Shown here piece by piece: positions 42,635 through 53,130 of a DNA stretch of 53,165 nt. Every line of letters starts with the position of its first letter. Positions within the stretch are counted from its first letter, which is position 1. The translations under genes were made by a program, and so were the position numbers. Below the pieces are notes generated by a model. It was not told where the DNA came from and did not search any database. It worked only from the letters and a program-made list of their open reading frames with translations. The stretch comes from Pseudomonadota bacterium (GTDB lineage Bacteria; Myxococcota_A; Polyangia; Polyangiales; Polyangiaceae), in assembly GCA_023428245.1 (NCBI GenBank), contig JAEYYX010000031.1:1-53165 (forward strand). Reading direction: 5' to 3'.

Positions 42635-43276
42635 TCACGATGACGTGAGGGGCACTTCGAGGAACGTCACCTGGTAGCCGAGCTGTCCCGAATCGACGAA
42701 GGCGCCGAGCGCGTGGGTTCCACCGGGCGCCTCTCCGACCGATCCCACGCTCGCGATGTGCACGTCCCCGACTTTGCCTTCGAACTGCTCGTGACTCGAA
42801 CCGCAGATCACTAAATCCCCGGGCTCGTCGCCGAGCGCATACATGAGCTCTTCCTCTGTCATGTCGCGCGTGATCGAGCTCGTAGGATCGCGGGGACTTC
42901 CATGCACCACGACCATGGTGTGCCCCGACTCGAGCGGGAGCCGCACGATCGGCGGGAGTTTCGCGAGCCGGGCCAAGATGAGCTCGCCGAGCTCTCTCTT
43001 GGTTGCCTTGAGTCGCTCGACGCGCGCGCGCTCGTCCGGCGTTGCCCCTGCGAGTTTCTTCACATCGATGGTAGCGAGCGCACGGTCACCGATCCCTTGG
43101 ACGCATACTGCGTTGCGAGCGGCGAGCAGCTTCCAAACCTCAAGGGGCTCATCCCCGGGCCAACAGATGTCTCCGCATACGACCAGCTGGTCGAAGCCGC
43201 GGGAGTCCGCTTCTTCGAGGAGGGTCTGAAGGGCCTTCAAATTGCCTTGGATGTCGGAGATGCAGAGAAAGCGCAT
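42635..43276 (-). CDS. Calcineurin-like metallophosphoesterase with substituted metal ligands
   Basis: The fold is that of YfcE-type phosphodiesterases (213 residues), but several dimetal ligands differ. Asp8 is present, while the first His is Gln10 (SDIQGN instead of SDIHGN). GD at 35-36 is kept. The Asn of GNHD is replaced by Ile62 (GIGD). His125 (VVHGSPRD) remains, and the GHTH motif is GSSH at 159-162, losing one His. With three of about seven ligands changed it may bind one metal, a different metal, or none, and serve as a regulator. It lies 43 bases downstream of hemB on the same strand and may be co-transcribed. Confidence 0.8.
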   Translation of the reverse strand: MRFLCISDIQGNLKALQTLLEEADSRGFDQLVVCGDICWPGDEPLEVWKLLAARNAVCVQGIGDRALATIDVKKLAGATPDERARVERLKATKRELGELILARLAKLPPIVRLPLESGHTMVVVHGSPRDPTSSITRDMTEEELMYALGDEPGDLVICGSSHEQFEGKVGDVHIASVGSVGEAPGGTHALGAFVDSGQLGYQVTFLEVPLTSS

Positions 43277-43319
43277 GAGAAAAGATAGGGACCAGCGGAG
43301 CGAGCGTGAGGTTTGAAGC

Positions 43320-44285
43320 TCAGCGAAGGAGTTTCGCGGCTTCCAGAGCGCCGTAGGTGAAGATGATATCGGCTCCCGCGCGGCGCAGACAAAGCAGGCT
43401 CTCGAGCAGGCACTGGTCGAAGTCTAGCCAGCCACGCTCGGCGGCCGCCTTGAGCATCGAGTACTCGCCGCTCACGTGGTACGCGGCGACCGGAAGAGTG
43501 GACGACTCGCGGACGAAGCGGATGACGTCGGCATAGGGAAGTCCTGGTTTGACCATGAGCCAATCGGCGCCTTCACGCACGTCGAGCTCGATCTCGCGCT
43601 TGGCCTCGCGGACGTTCGCAGGGTCCATCTGATAGGTTTTCTTGTCTCCCGCGCGAGGTGTGGAGTCGAGGGCGTCACGGAAAGGCCCGTAAAAGGCGGA
43701 GGCGTATTTCACAGCGTAGCTGCAGATGAGCACGTCGGTGAAGCCGGCTTCGTCGAGGGCGCAGCGGATATGACCGACCCGCCCGTCCATCATGTCCGAC
43801 GGCGCGACCACGTCCGCACCCGCGCGCGCCTGATTCACGGCCATCTCGGCCAAGATCGGCAGCGTGAGAGCGTTGTCGATGCGGCCGTCGACGACGACGC
43901 CATCGTGGCCGTCGGACGAGTAAGGATCGAGCGCGACGTCGGTGATGACGGTGAGGCCAGGGACTTCGGTCTTCAGCGCGCGGATCGCCCGCTGCAAGAG
44001 TCCATCGGGGTTCTTGCTTTCCTGTCCCAGGGGATCTTTGAGATTGTCTGCGATCGCTGGAAAGAGCGCGACCCCGCCGACGCCGAGCTGATGGGCCTTC
44101 TGGGCGACAGCGACGAGATCGGAAATACCGAGCCGAGCATGCCCGGGCATGGAGGGGATAGGATGGGGCGTGGCCGACTCGTGAACGAAGAGCGGCAGGA
44201 TGAGGTGGGCCGGGGAGAGGAGAGTCTCGCGGACGAGCCCGCGAATCGCGGGGCTGACTCGATTGCGGCGTGGGCGCTCCAGCAT
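43320..44285 (-). CDS. hemB: Delta-aminolevulinic acid dehydratase (porphobilinogen synthase)
   Basis: HemB condenses two 5-aminolevulinate molecules into porphobilinogen, the first common step of tetrapyrrole synthesis. The protein has 321 residues. The two active-site lysines are Lys193 (YAVKYASAFYGPFRDA) and Lys246 (MVKPGLPY). The metal region is DPYSSDGHDG (120-129) with Asp in place of the CxCxC zinc cluster, so it belongs to the magnesium-dependent or metal-independent group, as in Pseudomonas and plants. It diverges from the carboxy(nor)spermidine genes across about 160 bases. Confidence 0.95.
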   Translation of the reverse strand: MLERPRRNRVSPAIRGLVRETLLSPAHLILPLFVHESATPHPIPSMPGHARLGISDLVAVAQKAHQLGVGGVALFPAIADNLKDPLGQESKNPDGLLQRAIRALKTEVPGLTVITDVALDPYSSDGHDGVVVDGRIDNALTLPILAEMAVNQARAGADVVAPSDMMDGRVGHIRCALDEAGFTDVLICSYAVKYASAFYGPFRDALDSTPRAGDKKTYQMDPANVREAKREIELDVREGADWLMVKPGLPYADVIRFVRESSTLPVAAYHVSGEYSMLKAAAERGWLDFDQCLLESLLCLRRAGADIIFTYGALEAAKLLR

Positions 44286-44444
44286 TACTCGTCCACTTTA
44301 CAGCTTCTCCCGGCCTGGTACAGCCGGACCCGGGTTTGGCCCTGCCGCGCCGCTCGATTTGGTCGCCCAGGCCCGAAGACCTCCGCCTTTGGGGCGGGTC
44401 TTGGCGTAAGGGTTTCACTCATCCACGAAAAGGAACGAAGATTC

Positions 44445-45701
<1,257 letters not shown>

Positions 45702-45711
45702 GGCGATGCCC

Positions 45712-46878
45712 ATGACGACTCGGAAAGCTGCGCTCAAAGAGGGGGTCCGCTTCGACCCCTACGCGCTCCCGTCTCCCTACTACATCGTTGATCTCGGGCT
45801 CTTGCGAAAGAATCTCGAGATCTTAAAGCACGTTCAGGACGAGACTGGCGCGAAAATCCTGTTGGCCCTGAAGGGCTTCGCCATGTGGAGCGTCTTTCCG
45901 ATTGCGAAGCGTTACCTCGTGGGCGTGACCTCGAGCAGTGTGCACGAGGCGCGCCTCGGACGTGAGGAGTGGGGCGGAGAGGTGCACGCTTACGCTCCGG
46001 CCTATACAGAGGCAGACGTCGAAGAGCTCATCGAGCTTGCCGATCATGTCGTCTTCAATTCGCCGCGTCAGTGGCAGCGTTACGGCGATAGGCTTCAGTC
46101 GCAGGGAATCGAGTGCGGCTTGCGGCTGAACCCCGAGCACCGTGAGGTGGAGGTCGCCCTCTACGATCCTTGTGCGCCCGGTTCGCGGCTCGGAACCCGG
46201 CGGGCGGAGCTCGAAGGGGTCGATACGAGCGGTCTCGATGGACTGCATTTTCACACCCTCTGCCAGAAGAACTCCGACGCTCTCGAACGGACTCTTAAGG
46301 CCTTCGAAGAGCGCTTTGGCAACCTGATTCCCGGGAAAAAATGGGTCAATTTCGGAGGTGGTCACCACATTTCCCGCCCTGACTACGACGTCGACAGGCT
46401 CATCCGCATCGCCCGTGAGTTCCAGTCGAAATGGGGAGTTCAGGTCTATCTGGAGCCAGGCGAGGCGATCGCGCTCGGGACGGGCTACCTGGTCGCCGAG
46501 GTCCTCGACATCGTGGGCGTCGATCAGCGCACGGTCATCCTCGACACTTCAGCGACAGCTCACATGCCGGACGTGCTCGAAATGCCCTATCGGCCTGAGA
46601 TCCTGGGTGCCGGGCTTCCCGAAGAGCGTCCTTTCTCCTACCGCCTCGGAGGTCTGACCTGTCTCGCCGGTGACGTGATCGGTGACTACTCCTTCGATGA
46701 GCCCCTCGAGATCGGTGACCGCCTCGTGTTTACGGACATGGCGCATTACACGATGGTGAAGACGACCACCTTCAACGGGGTGCGTCATCCAAGCATCGCG
46801 ACCTTCGAACCGGAGACCGGTGAGAGCGTCGAGGTGCGCCGTTTCGGGTACGACGACTATAAACGTCGGCTCTCCTGA
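45712..46878 (+). CDS. nspC: Carboxy(nor)spermidine decarboxylase
   Basis: NspC is a PLP-dependent fold III decarboxylase that turns carboxy(nor)spermidine into (nor)spermidine. The protein has 388 residues. The Schiff-base Lys54 lies in ALKGFAMWS; HFHTLCQKNSDALERT, FGGGHHI, YLEPGEAI and the dimer-interface GLTCLAGDVIGDY follow the family order. GAGG lies eight bases before the ATG at 45712; an ATG at 45706 is possible. Together with the preceding gene it forms the alternative polyamine route that needs no decarboxylated SAM. Confidence 0.94.
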   Translation: MTTRKAALKEGVRFDPYALPSPYYIVDLGLLRKNLEILKHVQDETGAKILLALKGFAMWSVFPIAKRYLVGVTSSSVHEARLGREEWGGEVHAYAPAYTEADVEELIELADHVVFNSPRQWQRYGDRLQSQGIECGLRLNPEHREVEVALYDPCAPGSRLGTRRAELEGVDTSGLDGLHFHTLCQKNSDALERTLKAFEERFGNLIPGKKWVNFGGGHHISRPDYDVDRLIRIAREFQSKWGVQVYLEPGEAIALGTGYLVAEVLDIVGVDQRTVILDTSATAHMPDVLEMPYRPEILGAGLPEERPFSYRLGGLTCLAGDVIGDYSFDEPLEIGDRLVFTDMAHYTMVKTTTFNGVRHPSIATFEPETGESVEVRRFGYDDYKRRLS

Positions 46879-46883
46879 GCGTG

Positions 46884-46912
46884 GGCGCCGGCGTTTTTTT
46901 GGAGCGCCTTTT
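46884..46912 (+). terminator. Possible terminator after nspC
   Basis: GGCGC (46884-46888) pairs with GCGCC (46904-46908), followed by TTTT; the 15-base loop itself contains seven T. The stem is short, so this is weak. Confidence 0.35.
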
Positions 46913-46959
46913 GAGCGAGAAGTACGCAACGAGCGGGGCGCTTCGACCGAGGGCCCCGA

Positions 46960-47811
46960 GTGCACGCGTCTCCTTCCACGCTCCTTGTCCGCTCCGATCC
47001 CCGCGTCGCCTGCCTGAGTGCGATGCACCAGCCGCCGCTCCGGGTCTTTCTCTGGGGTGAGCTGCCCGAAGGGCCCACCGTGGCCATCGTCGGGACACGC
47101 ACTCCGTCGGAAGGAGGCGCAGAGTCCGCGCGTAGGCTGGCCCGAGAGCTGGCGGAAAGGGGAGTTGTCGTCGTCTCAGGCGGGGCGCTTGGGATCGACT
47201 CTGAGGCGCATCAGGGAGCGCTCGAGGCGGGCGGAAAGACGATCGTGTTTGCCCCCGCCTGGCTGCACCACGCCTATCCGAAAGAGAACGAAGAGCTCTT
47301 CGCGCGCGTTCTCGATGCGGGCGGCGGCTACCTCTGCTTGGCTCAGGAGAAGACTGCGGCGCGCCCGGCTCAGTTCTTCCGGAGGAACGAGGCGCTCGTC
47401 GCCTACAGCCGGTTTGTGGTGGTAGGCGAGTGTGGATTCAAGAGCGGCACCCAGAATGCGGTAAAACACGCACGTCGGCTCAGGAGGCCAATCGGCGTAT
47501 TGCCCTCGCGGTTTGGGGAGGAGGGCGGCGTCGGGAGCAACGCGCTCTTGAACGAGGGCGCAGACGCGGTCCTCTCGACCGATTGGCTCTTCAGGCGTCT
47601 CGGCTTGAGCCGGAGTCGGCTTGTGCGAAACCGTCCCGAGGACCCAGTGGCGAGGGCTCTTTTCCTCGGCGCGGGCACCGTGGACGAAGTGTGCGAGACG
47701 ACGGGGCTCGAGGCGCCGGTTGTGCAACACCGCATTTTGCTGATGACCCTTGAGGGGAGAGTGGCGGAGGACGAACGCGGCCTTTTGCGCTACGACCCCG
47801 GACCCCCGTGA
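46960..47811 (+). CDS. dprA: DNA-processing protein DprA (Smf)
   Basis: DprA loads RecA on incoming single-stranded DNA during natural transformation; many non-competent bacteria also have it. The protein has 283 residues. The extended Rossmann core has VAIVGTRTPSEGG and SGGALGIDSEAHQGAL, then AYPKENEELF, RPAQFFRRNEALVAYSRFVVV and SGTQNAVKHAR, all typical. The N-terminal SAM domain is absent and a small C-terminal winged helix (about 225-275) is present. The start is GTG, and a few residues are uncertain. trmFO overlaps by GTGA. Confidence 0.93.
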   Translation: MHASPSTLLVRSDPRVACLSAMHQPPLRVFLWGELPEGPTVAIVGTRTPSEGGAESARRLARELAERGVVVVSGGALGIDSEAHQGALEAGGKTIVFAPAWLHHAYPKENEELFARVLDAGGGYLCLAQEKTAARPAQFFRRNEALVAYSRFVVVGECGFKSGTQNAVKHARRLRRPIGVLPSRFGEEGGVGSNALLNEGADAVLSTDWLFRRLGLSRSRLVRNRPEDPVARALFLGAGTVDEVCETTGLEAPVVQHRILLMTLEGRVAEDERGLLRYDPGPP

Positions 47812-49139
47812 CTGACGCCCAAGTGACTATCGTCGGCGCCGGCCTTGCCGGCACTGAGGCTGCCCTAAAGCTCGCTCGGCGAGGGTTCCGTGTGCGCTTG
47901 CTCGAGCAGAAGCCCGTGGCGCGGACCCCGGCTCAATCGAGCGACAACTTCTGTGAGCTTGTCTGTTCAAACTCGATGCGCGGCGCGGCGCTCTCGAACG
48001 CTGTCGGGCTCCTGAAGGAGGAGATGCGCCGGCTCGGGTCGCAGGTCATCGAGGTCGCGCATCAGACAAGCGTTCCCGCGGGAGGCGCACTGGCCGTCGA
48101 TCGCGAGGCCTTTTCGGCGGAGATGAGTCGCCGCCTCCGTGCGGAGCCGAACATCGAGATCGTCAGCGGCATCGTCACCTCCCTGCCCAAGGAGCGCCCG
48201 CTTCTGATTGCGACAGGACCGCTCACAGGGGACGCCCTTGCGAGTGAGCTTGCGGCGCTGACCGGGGGACAGCTCGCTTACTACGACGCGATTGCCCCTA
48301 TCGTCGAGGCGGATAGCATCGACTGGGACAAGGTCTTCATCGCCTCGCGCTGGGACAAAGGAGAGACTGAGGAAGATCGGGCGGCGTACGTGAACTGTCC
48401 TCTGACGAAGGAGGAGTACCAAGCTTTCGTACGCGCTATCGTAGCCGCTCCGAAGGTCGAGCCTGCCGCCTTCGAGGAAGCTCGCTATTTCGAGGGCTGT
48501 TTGCCGGTCGAGGTCATGGCCGAACGGGGCGAGCAAACGCTGGCTTTCGGCCCCATGAAGCCGACTGGGCTCACTGATCCGAAGACAGGACGTTGGCCTT
48601 ACGCTGTTGTGCAACTGCGGCGGGAAGACCCCGCGGGCACCGCGTTCAACCTGGTGGGTTTTCAGTCGAAAATGACCTGGCCGGCTCAGGCCGAGGTATT
48701 CAGAATGATCCCTGGCCTCGAGAACGCCGAATTCCAGCGATTTGGTGCGGTGCATCGAAACACCTTCGTGAATGCGCCGCGCGCGGTAGACGAGACGTGG
48801 CAGCTTCGGGCCGCGGAAGGGGTCTACCTCGCCGGCCAGATCATCGGGACTGAAGGATATGTTGAAGCAGCGGCGGGCGGATGGCTTGTGGCTCATTTCA
48901 TCGCAGCGCGTCTCGATGGCCGTCGTGTGACCTTCCCTCCGGAGGTCACGGCGCATCATGGCCTCTTGGTGCAGACCCGGCGCGGGGAGGAGAACTACCA
49001 ACCCTCCAATATTACCTTCTCCCATTTGCCGCCCTGGGAGGGGGCGCGCCTGAAGAAGCGCGCGAAGTATGAGGCGATGGCCGAACGCTCCTTGAGCGCG
49101 CTCGACAAGTTCATCGCGGAGCTCAATAGAGCTCCCTGA
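47808..49139 (+). CDS. trmFO: Folate-dependent tRNA (uracil-54-C5) methyltransferase TrmFO
   Basis: TrmFO makes ribothymidine at position 54 of tRNA with methylenetetrahydrofolate and FAD. The protein has 443 residues. The FAD motif is VGAGLAGTEAA (9-19), ELVCSNSMRG carries Cys53, and Cys231 lies in YFEGCLPVEVMAERG; these match the two cysteines known in the Bacillus enzyme. GPMKPTGL, VVQLRREDPAGTAFNLVGFQ and GTEGYVEAAAGG complete the family pattern. The GTG overlaps the dprA stop, so both are probably co-translated. Confidence 0.96.
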   Translation: MTDAQVTIVGAGLAGTEAALKLARRGFRVRLLEQKPVARTPAQSSDNFCELVCSNSMRGAALSNAVGLLKEEMRRLGSQVIEVAHQTSVPAGGALAVDREAFSAEMSRRLRAEPNIEIVSGIVTSLPKERPLLIATGPLTGDALASELAALTGGQLAYYDAIAPIVEADSIDWDKVFIASRWDKGETEEDRAAYVNCPLTKEEYQAFVRAIVAAPKVEPAAFEEARYFEGCLPVEVMAERGEQTLAFGPMKPTGLTDPKTGRWPYAVVQLRREDPAGTAFNLVGFQSKMTWPAQAEVFRMIPGLENAEFQRFGAVHRNTFVNAPRAVDETWQLRAAEGVYLAGQIIGTEGYVEAAAGGWLVAHFIAARLDGRRVTFPPEVTAHHGLLVQTRRGEENYQPSNITFSHLPPWEGARLKKRAKYEAMAERSLSALDKFIAELNRAP

Positions 49140-50418
49140 TCACCTGATCCGCCAGCATCCACTTCGCTTCCGGGATGGTCAGTCGTGTCCCCTCGCGACG
49201 CAGAAGGCCCTGACCTTCGAGCTTTGCGGCGGCTTCCTTGCGCTCCGGGGTCCAAGGATCGACGCCCCGCCGCTCACCCTCGAAGTCGAGATCGATGCCC
49301 GTTTGAGTGCGGAGCCCGAGCAGGATGCTCTCTCCAACGCTGATTTCTGGGGTGAGCCATTCGCGCTCGTGGAGCTCCTCGTCGAAAGGAGCCGAGGGTT
49401 CACTCGACCCGTAGGAATTCAAATAGCGCTCGACGGAAATGTGGTTCTTGTAGCGAAGCCGGCTGCCGCCAAGGCTTACAGTGCCCACGGCGCCGACTCC
49501 GAGTCCCAGATAGTCATTGCCCTGCCAGTAGCCTTCGTTATGCAGGGAACGCTGGCCGGGGAGCGCATAGTTAGATATTTCGTAGTGTTCAAAACCTCGC
49601 GCCGTGAGCTCTTCATGCAGGAGCCAATAGGTCTCCAGGATGAGGTCGTCTTTGAGCAAAGGCAGCCGTCCTTTTCGGTGCAAGCTCCCGAAGCGGGTGT
49701 TCTCTTCGACGGTCAGCGAATAGGCGGAGAGGTGCCCTGGGCCAAAGGAGAGAATCCCGCGCACCTCTTCGAGCGCCATCGCGGGGGACTGCCCGTGGAC
49801 GCCGTAGATGAGGTCAGCGCTGACGCGACGCCCCGAGCGGACAGCGGCTCGGACGGCGCGCTCGGACTCTTGGGAGTCGTGAGCCCGGCCGAGGAATGCG
49901 AGGCGCGCGGCGTCGAGGGATTGGATGCCGATACTGAAGCGCTGGACTCCTGCCGCAACGAGACCTTCGACTTGTCGTTCGTCGAGGCTCGACGGGTTTC
50001 CCTCGACGGTCACTTCTTCCACGGTGCCGCCTCCGAGTGCCTGGAGCGCGTCGAGCACTCGCCCGAGCTCCTCTGGCTCCCAGAGGGAGGGAGTTCCGCC
50101 GCCGAAGAAGACGCTCCGGATGGGGCGGCCGTCGAGGACGCCCTGTCGCGCCTGGAGCTCCCGGAGGATCGCGTCCGCGTAGGCCCGATGGGGTACTTTG
50201 TTACGCACCTGCCGCTCGTCGGCGCCGGAGAGCGCTCGGGGTTCCGCTCCTTTTGCTCGGGGTGCGAGCGGGACGCTCAAGAAGTCGCAGTAGGGACACT
50301 TGGTCAAGCACCAGGGGAAATGCACGTAGATCCCGACCGGAGCTGGATCCGGGCGGCGATACGCCTCCGTGGAAACGGCGTTTCCCTGCCCAATACTTTT
50401 GACGTGGGGGATGTGCAT
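49123..50418 (-). CDS. hemW: Heme chaperone HemW (radical-SAM HemN-like)
   Basis: HemW binds heme and delivers it to target enzymes; it is not a coproporphyrinogen oxidase. The protein has 431 residues. The radical-SAM cluster is C37-x3-C41-x2-C44, followed by Asp-Phe instead of the extra Cys seen in HemN; GGGTPS lies at 106-111; the HNxxYW heme-binding motif is HNEGYW (293-298). The ATG at 50418 is 27 bases from the start of the (p)ppGpp synthetase gene on the other strand; no strong ribosome-binding site is visible and the first ~25 residues are uncertain. It overlaps the trmFO 3' end by 17 bases. Confidence 0.92.
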   Translation of the reverse strand: MHIPHVKSIGQGNAVSTEAYRRPDPAPVGIYVHFPWCLTKCPYCDFLSVPLAPRAKGAEPRALSGADERQVRNKVPHRAYADAILRELQARQGVLDGRPIRSVFFGGGTPSLWEPEELGRVLDALQALGGGTVEEVTVEGNPSSLDERQVEGLVAAGVQRFSIGIQSLDAARLAFLGRAHDSQESERAVRAAVRSGRRVSADLIYGVHGQSPAMALEEVRGILSFGPGHLSAYSLTVEENTRFGSLHRKGRLPLLKDDLILETYWLLHEELTARGFEHYEISNYALPGQRSLHNEGYWQGNDYLGLGVGAVGTVSLGGSRLRYKNHISVERYLNSYGSSEPSAPFDEELHEREWLTPEISVGESILLGLRTQTGIDLDFEGERRGVDPWTPERKEAAAKLEGQGLLRREGTRLTIPEAKWMLADQVIRELY

Positions 50419-50445
50419 TCGAGTGCTAGAACTTAGGATATCTGA

Positions 50446-52596
50446 GTGACAGCGCTTGATGAAATCTTGGCCCGTGTTCGGTCCTACCAGGAATCGGCGG
50501 ACCTCGGGCTGATCGAGAGGTGTTACCGCTTTGGCGAATGGGCTCACCGGGATCAGTTTCGCAAGAGCGGCGAGCCCTACTTTACCCATCCCGCGCGCGT
50601 GGGTGCGCTCATCGCGGGACTGAAGCTGGACGCCACTAGCATCTGCGCCGGCTTCTTGCACGACGTTGTCGAAGACACAAACGTGACTCTGGCCGAGATC
50701 GAGGCTGATTTCGGCAAGGAGATCGCGACCCTCGTCGACGGGGTGACCAAGCTCGGCAAGATCAACTTCACGTCCCGCGAAGACGCTCAGGCCGAGAGCT
50801 TTCGGAAGATGGTCGTGGCCATGGCCAAGGACATCCGGGTGCTCATGGTGAAGCTCTGCGATCGCATGGACAACATGCGCACCCTCGAGCACATGAGCCC
50901 GTCGGCTCAGGAGCGTATCGCTAGGGAAACTATCGAAATTTACGCGCCGCTGGCGAACCGGCTCGGTCTCCACGTCATCAAGAACGAGCTCGAAGACACC
51001 TCCTTCCGCTACCTCGAGCCGGACGCCTACCGCGAGATCCAAGCCAAGCTGCACAAGTCGCTCAAGGAGCGCCTCCGCTACATCGAGAGCACGGAGAAGA
51101 CGATCTCAGCTCGCCTCGCTGAACAAGGTTTCAACGCGCAGGTCTCCGGACGCGCGAAACACTCCTACTCGATCTACCGTAAGATGCGGGATCAGGAGTG
51201 TGAGTTCGAGCAGATCCACGATCTTATCGCCTTCCGCATCATCGTCGAGACCGAAGCAGATTGTTATGCGTGTCTCGGCGCGATCCATTCACGGTGGACC
51301 CCGGTGCCGGGTCGTTTCAAGGACTACATCGCGCTCCCGAAGCCGAACATGTACCAGTCGCTCCACACGACCGCGATTGGACCTGGCCGCCAGCGCATCG
51401 AAGTCCAGATCCGCACGAACGGCATGCATCGTGTGGCCGAAGCCGGCGTTGCAGCCCACTGGAAGTACAAGGAGCGGCACTCAGGGGGCATCGATCCGGA
51501 GGCGGCCAAGCGCTTCGGTTGGCTCCGGGAGCTCGCCGACTACCAGCGAAACCTCAAAGATCCTGCCGAGTTCCTCGAGAGCGTGAAGATCGATCTCTTC
51601 CCCGACGAGGTCTATGTCTTCACACCGAAGGGAGATGTGCGCGTCTTCCCCCGCGGCGCTACGCCGATCGATTTCGCTTACGCGATCCACAGTGAAGTTG
51701 GACATCACTGCTCCGGCGCACGCTGTAACGGCCAAATCGTTCCGATTCGTCATAAGCTCAAGAGCGGCGATGTCGTTGAAATCATGACGAGCGCGACGCA
51801 GGAGCCGAGCAAAGACTGGGTCGAGGCCTGCGTCACGACCCGCGCCAAGAATCGGATTCGTGCCTTCCTTCGGGCCGAAAAGCGCCAAAAGAGCATCAAT
51901 CTAGGCCGCGAGCTGGTCGAGTCGGCGATGCGCTCAGCAGGACTCAGTTGGGCCAAGCTGCAGAAGGACACCAATCGCCTCGAGGCTCTGCTCAAGGCCC
52001 ACGAGGTCGGAACGCTCGAGGAGCTGTTTCTTGCCATCGGCTATGGAAAGCTCGGAGTTGAGCAGGTCATTGAGACCTTGCAGGGCGCCGGCGCGAACAA
52101 GGCCGCCGAGCTCAAGGCGGGCGCGATCGAGACGCTGGTCCGGCGGGTAAAGCGGGAGACCGACAGCGGCATCAAGGTCTCCGGCATCGACAATGTTCTC
52201 GTGCGATATTCCCGGTGCTGTAACCCGCTTCCCGGCGACGCCATTCTCGGGTTCATCACGCGGGGTCGGGGGGTGACGGTTCACCGGCGCGACTGTCCGC
52301 GCGCCTTCGACGCGGATCCTGCTCGTCGTATTGATGTGACCTGGGACACCAGGGCCAAGGTGAATCGTCCCGTGAGCATCGCGGTGGTGACAAACAACCG
52401 ACCGGGCATTCTCGCCAACATCAGTCAGACCCTCAGCGCCCAGCGCGTGAACATCAGCGAAGCGAACTGTCGAGCGGAGAGCGATGGGCGCGCTCACAAC
52501 ATCTTCACGTTTCACTGTAGCGATCTCGATCAGCTCAAGAACGTCATGAAGTCCCTGGGCAAGATCAACGGCGTGGTGTCAGTGAGCCGCGTCTGA
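50446..52596 (+). CDS. rsh: Bifunctional (p)ppGpp synthetase/hydrolase (RelA/SpoT)
   Basis: This long RSH enzyme makes and destroys the alarmone (p)ppGpp in the stringent response. It has 716 residues. The HD hydrolase domain keeps its metal ligands (His48, HD at 72-73, ED at 76-77), so hydrolysis should be active. The synthetase has GRAKHSYSIYRKM, RFKDYIALPKPNMYQSLHTT and the EVQIRT strand. TGS (about 385-445), a helical/CC region with paired cysteines and a C-terminal ACT domain (about 640-716) follow. The start is GTG with AGGA seven bases upstream. It is the only stringent-response enzyme in view. Confidence 0.96.
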   Translation: MTALDEILARVRSYQESADLGLIERCYRFGEWAHRDQFRKSGEPYFTHPARVGALIAGLKLDATSICAGFLHDVVEDTNVTLAEIEADFGKEIATLVDGVTKLGKINFTSREDAQAESFRKMVVAMAKDIRVLMVKLCDRMDNMRTLEHMSPSAQERIARETIEIYAPLANRLGLHVIKNELEDTSFRYLEPDAYREIQAKLHKSLKERLRYIESTEKTISARLAEQGFNAQVSGRAKHSYSIYRKMRDQECEFEQIHDLIAFRIIVETEADCYACLGAIHSRWTPVPGRFKDYIALPKPNMYQSLHTTAIGPGRQRIEVQIRTNGMHRVAEAGVAAHWKYKERHSGGIDPEAAKRFGWLRELADYQRNLKDPAEFLESVKIDLFPDEVYVFTPKGDVRVFPRGATPIDFAYAIHSEVGHHCSGARCNGQIVPIRHKLKSGDVVEIMTSATQEPSKDWVEACVTTRAKNRIRAFLRAEKRQKSINLGRELVESAMRSAGLSWAKLQKDTNRLEALLKAHEVGTLEELFLAIGYGKLGVEQVIETLQGAGANKAAELKAGAIETLVRRVKRETDSGIKVSGIDNVLVRYSRCCNPLPGDAILGFITRGRGVTVHRRDCPRAFDADPARRIDVTWDTRAKVNRPVSIAVVTNNRPGILANISQTLSAQRVNISEANCRAESDGRAHNIFTFHCSDLDQLKNVMKSLGKINGVVSVSRV

Positions 52597-52843
52597 GCCC
52601 GCTTGGTTCACGGGCCAGCGTTGGCGAGCAAGGCCGCGGGATGTGTCGGCGAAGCAGCCACATGTGCGACGATGTGGGTGACTTGCAGATTTTGCGTCAT
52701 CGACTCTGAAGTGGCTCGTGCGCCGCTGACGGCTCGGACCGACACGAGGAGATCGGCGAGGACAGCGGGAAGAATTTCGAGGGACCTTGGAAAAAAAGGG
52801 GTGTACGTCCTCGTTTCGCGTGATACTCGCGTCGCACTCCGAG

Positions 52844-53026
52844 ATGAGCCGACTAGAAGTTGTCATTCATGAGCTCGAGGCTGCCCGCGAACAGGCTACC
52901 GCTCGTTTTGCCAGCGAAGCGAACATGCCGGTGCGCGACTTTCTTCGGCATTTTCGCGTAGTGCTTGCGGCACCCCTCGGTCCGGACGCCTCGTCCGTCG
53001 AGTTCCGCGTCGAACCGCGCGAGTAA
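52844..53026 (+). CDS. Hypothetical small protein
   Basis: The frame has 60 codons from an ATG at 52844; a TTG at 52787 would add 19. I recognise no domain. The sequence is a charged helix (EVVIHELEAAREQATARF, about 4-21), a segment with VRDFLRHFRVV, and a beta-like end with SSVEFRVEPRE. Composition is protein-like and codon use is similar to that of the neighbours, but on the minus strand a competing frame also looks coding between 53035 and 53130. The 247 bases between the (p)ppGpp synthetase gene and this frame hold nothing that I can identify. Confidence 0.4.
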   Translation: MSRLEVVIHELEAAREQATARFASEANMPVRDFLRHFRVVLAAPLGPDASSVEFRVEPRE

Positions 53027-53130
53027 GCTGGCCCCACGAGGGTCCCCGCAGCTGGAGCTCCAGCGCGATGCCCGTGCTCCGCACTGCGGAGAGCTGCGTG
53101 CGTACCAGGTTGAGTGCCTCGAACAGAGGC

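Noticed and set aside
42482..42643. 53-codon frame between trpA and the metallophosphoesterase
   Set aside because: Rich in AGG codons unlike the neighbours, no ribosome-binding site, and no recognisable similarity; weakly possible only.
43476..44444. Long in-frame extension upstream of the carboxy(nor)spermidine synthase
   Set aside because: It is the antisense of hemB; the Rossmann domain starts at the ATG at 44445.
50419..51054. 212-residue N-terminal extension of hemW
   Set aside because: It is antisense to the (p)ppGpp synthetase gene and unlike any HemW.
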